A stretch of DNA of 64,000 nt from Blasia pusilla. Lineage: Eukaryota > Marchantiophyta > Marchantiopsida > Blasiales. Of this stretch, positions 61,990 to 64,000 are shown piece by piece. Where the stretch lies: the NCBI GenBank assembly GCA_050084515.1, contig CM114271.1, positions 39,556,001 to 39,620,000 of the forward strand. Direction: 5' to 3'. A program made the translations under genes and the position numbers. Numbering within the stretch: position 1 is the stretch's first letter; every line of letters starts with the position of its first letter. The notes below the pieces were generated by a model. That model was given only the letters and a program-made list of their open reading frames with translations, was not told where the DNA came from and searched no databases.

Positions 61990-62880
61990 AAGACTCACCT
62001 TTGATAAGACTCTTGGAAATACTGCAGAAAGTGGTGAAGGAATTTAGGAACGTCTTGAAGAAGGAGCTTCCGAATAAATTACCACCAATTAGGGAAGTCA
62101 CTCATAAGATTGAGGTGATACCAAGGTCTCAACCGCCCTCAAAGGCTCTGTATAAGCTCAATCAAGTTGAGCTTATTGTTGAAGAAGCAATTGGATGAGC
62201 TCTTGGAGAGGGGTACATCCACATCCACAAGTCACCTTTTGGCGCATTAGTTCTTTTTGAAAAAAGGAAGGATGGGAGGTTGAGGCTATATTTCAATTAT
62301 TGGGTGCTCGACAAAGTGACGATAAAGAATATTTATAGTCTCCTAAGGATATATGAGCTCTTTGATAGGTTGCTAGTTATAGGTGCTAAGTACTTCAGTA
62401 GGATTGACCTGAAGTCATGCTATTACCAGATTCGGATAGCGGAAGCTAATATGGAGAATATTGCATGCCGAAAAAAGATACGATTTGTTCAAATTTTTAG
62501 TGATATCTTTTAGTTTGTGTAATGCGCTTTCAACATTCACCACATTGATGAACTCCATCTTTCACGAGGAGATGGATGAGTATGTTATCATCTATATTCA
62601 TGACATATTGATCTATATGAAGTCACTAGAGAAGCATGCTTGACACTCGAAGGCGATGTTGTTAACACTTGTTAAGAGCAAACAAGTTGTACGAGAATGT
62701 GGAAAAGAGTGAATTTGGTTTGAGCAAGATAAAGCTTATGGATCATGTGGTTAGTGCATTTGGAATCAGTCAACATATGGATAGAGTCAAAGACATTGCT
62801 AATTAGAAACCTCCCTCCACTATGAAGGGGAAGAGAAGGTTCATTGGATCTATCCAATTTTACCATGTCTATATATATAA
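61990..62880 (+). pseudogene. Gypsy reverse transcriptase remnant
   Basis: On the plus strand PNKLPPIREVTHKIEVIP, then a KDGRLRLYFNYWVLDKVTIKN segment, FSRIDLKSCYYQIRIAE (catalytic Asp), MNSIFHEEMDEYVIIYIHDI (YIDD box changed to YIHD) and HVVSAFGIS follow in order, with several frameshifts and stops. It faces the integrase remnant at 59296-60180, so the two are not a single intact element in this orientation. Confidence 0.8.
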
Positions 62881-64000
62881 GGAAATTTACAGGAATATAT
62901 AATGAGATCTTTTACACATTGGACCACAAAGTTTTCCAACATGACCATGACCCACGTAGAGGGTCATGAGAGATAATCTAACTTTTAAAAGTCTAGGAGG
63001 TTGAAAGCTTGAGAAGTACATTAAGTAAAGTCAATAAAGCTTTGAACATAATACGTATATTGCGAATGGCTACCTCTTTGACGTCTATATTGGTAGAGAC
63101 ATGAGAATCCAATCATGATTGCAGGTCAAAGGCCTACTTTTGACCCATGAACATAGGATGAACCTTATTGGTATCACTAAGATGGAACCAAGACTGAATT
63201 GTTGCAAGACTAGGGAAGCAAAAAGTCATGAGACAAGTCTAACGTTAGCCATTGGAAGTAAGGCCGTAGAGATCCACCAAAGTGAGATTAAGATGAGCAC
63301 AAAATCTTGAGACCAAAGGCTAGCAAACCAAGATTCATGCTAAGACTAGACAAGATGACCACTTGCTTCAAGGCAAGTCTCAAGAGGAAAGATGCAAAAG
63401 CACTCACGAGAACTAAGGATGAGTTAATATGGGTAAGAAATTAAGTCTTGAGGTTAGTTCTTGGTTGAGGCCACTTGGCTTGGGAATGGGATCATTCAAG
63501 ATGGATGATGGTGTTGTAAGACTAGCTATAAAACATGAATGGCAACAAGATGTGCTGCAAGACGCGAAATCATAAGTAGATAATGATGGTTAGTTATAAG
63601 ATGTACATAACATAAGCCAAGAAGCCACCAAGATCCTATGGAATAAAGATGTTGTGTTAAAAACTAGGAGACTTACACAAGTCATCTTGGGATCATTTCG
63701 TAACTGAAACCGATTCCAATACTTATTGAATAGCACTTTGCCCCGTCTGGCAGAGAAGGGATTTTGTGATAAATCATAAAAAATGTTAGACTCAAGATGC
63801 ATTTGGGATGAATAAGGTGGTGTTGGAAAGCTTAGGAGAAGAAAATTCCCAACGCACTAAAGATCTAGAAAAACTCATTAGTAGAGATTGAGAAACCACC
63901 CCTGAACTATCAAAATGATAGTTGCGTTAAGGGCCACAATTAAGGAACAGCCTAAGAGGAATTTTCCAAAGGTTGGGAGGGGTGGAAATACATAGAACTG
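62881..64000. other. Intergenic region to the window end
   Basis: Nothing recognisable; AT-rich with short ORFs. Confidence 0.35.

Overview
This is a 64 kb piece of a land-plant nuclear genome. The evidence is spliced genes with short GT-AG introns, secreted plant-type PLAT/LH2 proteins, a plant-type five-exon GDSL esterase, a GPN1/QQT2 GTPase, Ty3/Gypsy chromovirus and Ty1/Copia retrotransposons primed by initiator Met-tRNA, a LINE, and long (CT)n microsatellites. Low gene density (about one recognisable gene per 10 kb) and small introns would suit a bryophyte or another small-intron lineage. That placement is inference, not something the sequence proves.

Genes: (1) 3145-4260 (+), a two-exon short-chain dehydrogenase/reductase with a probable long 5' UTR intron. 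(2) Three two-exon PLAT/LH2 domain genes, all on the minus strand (6199-7325, 24601-25833, 28791-29677). Their second exons match almost codon for codon in length, while their signal-peptide exons have diverged. (3) 31593-34292 (-), a five-exon GDSL esterase/lipase. (4) 47636-49876 (-), a five-exon GPN-loop GTPase 1 with an acidic tail. Weaker candidates are a two-exon minus-strand open frame at 8136-8780, an ORF at 44452-45027 and an orphan signal-peptide exon at 27846-27943.

Mobile DNA fills the rest. At 10089-17529 lies a Gypsy chromovirus on the minus strand. It has three coding lesions, and both outer LTR ends are abnormal; the right one is fused to a 58-bp piece of its own pol. At 18126-24310 are several small elements that mostly start GGTTGCA and end TGCAACC. 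At 39489-43480 is a decayed Copia element interrupted by a solo LTR with a 5-bp target duplication and by a second insertion of about 600 bp. At 54827-59157 is a decayed LINE bracketed on both sides by long (TC)n tracts. At 59296-60180 and 61990-62880 are Gypsy pol remnants in opposite orientation. Tandem repeats include an 82-bp minisatellite (8745-9375) and a 49-bp minisatellite (30042-30420).

The PLAT and GDSL proteins are all predicted to be secreted. They lie in one stretch on one strand (24.6-34.3 kb), so a shared extracellular or stress role is possible but not shown by the sequence. The SDR and GPN1 genes look like ordinary single-copy genes. Exon boundaries were placed by eye from GT/AG sites and reading phase and have not been tested against transcripts.
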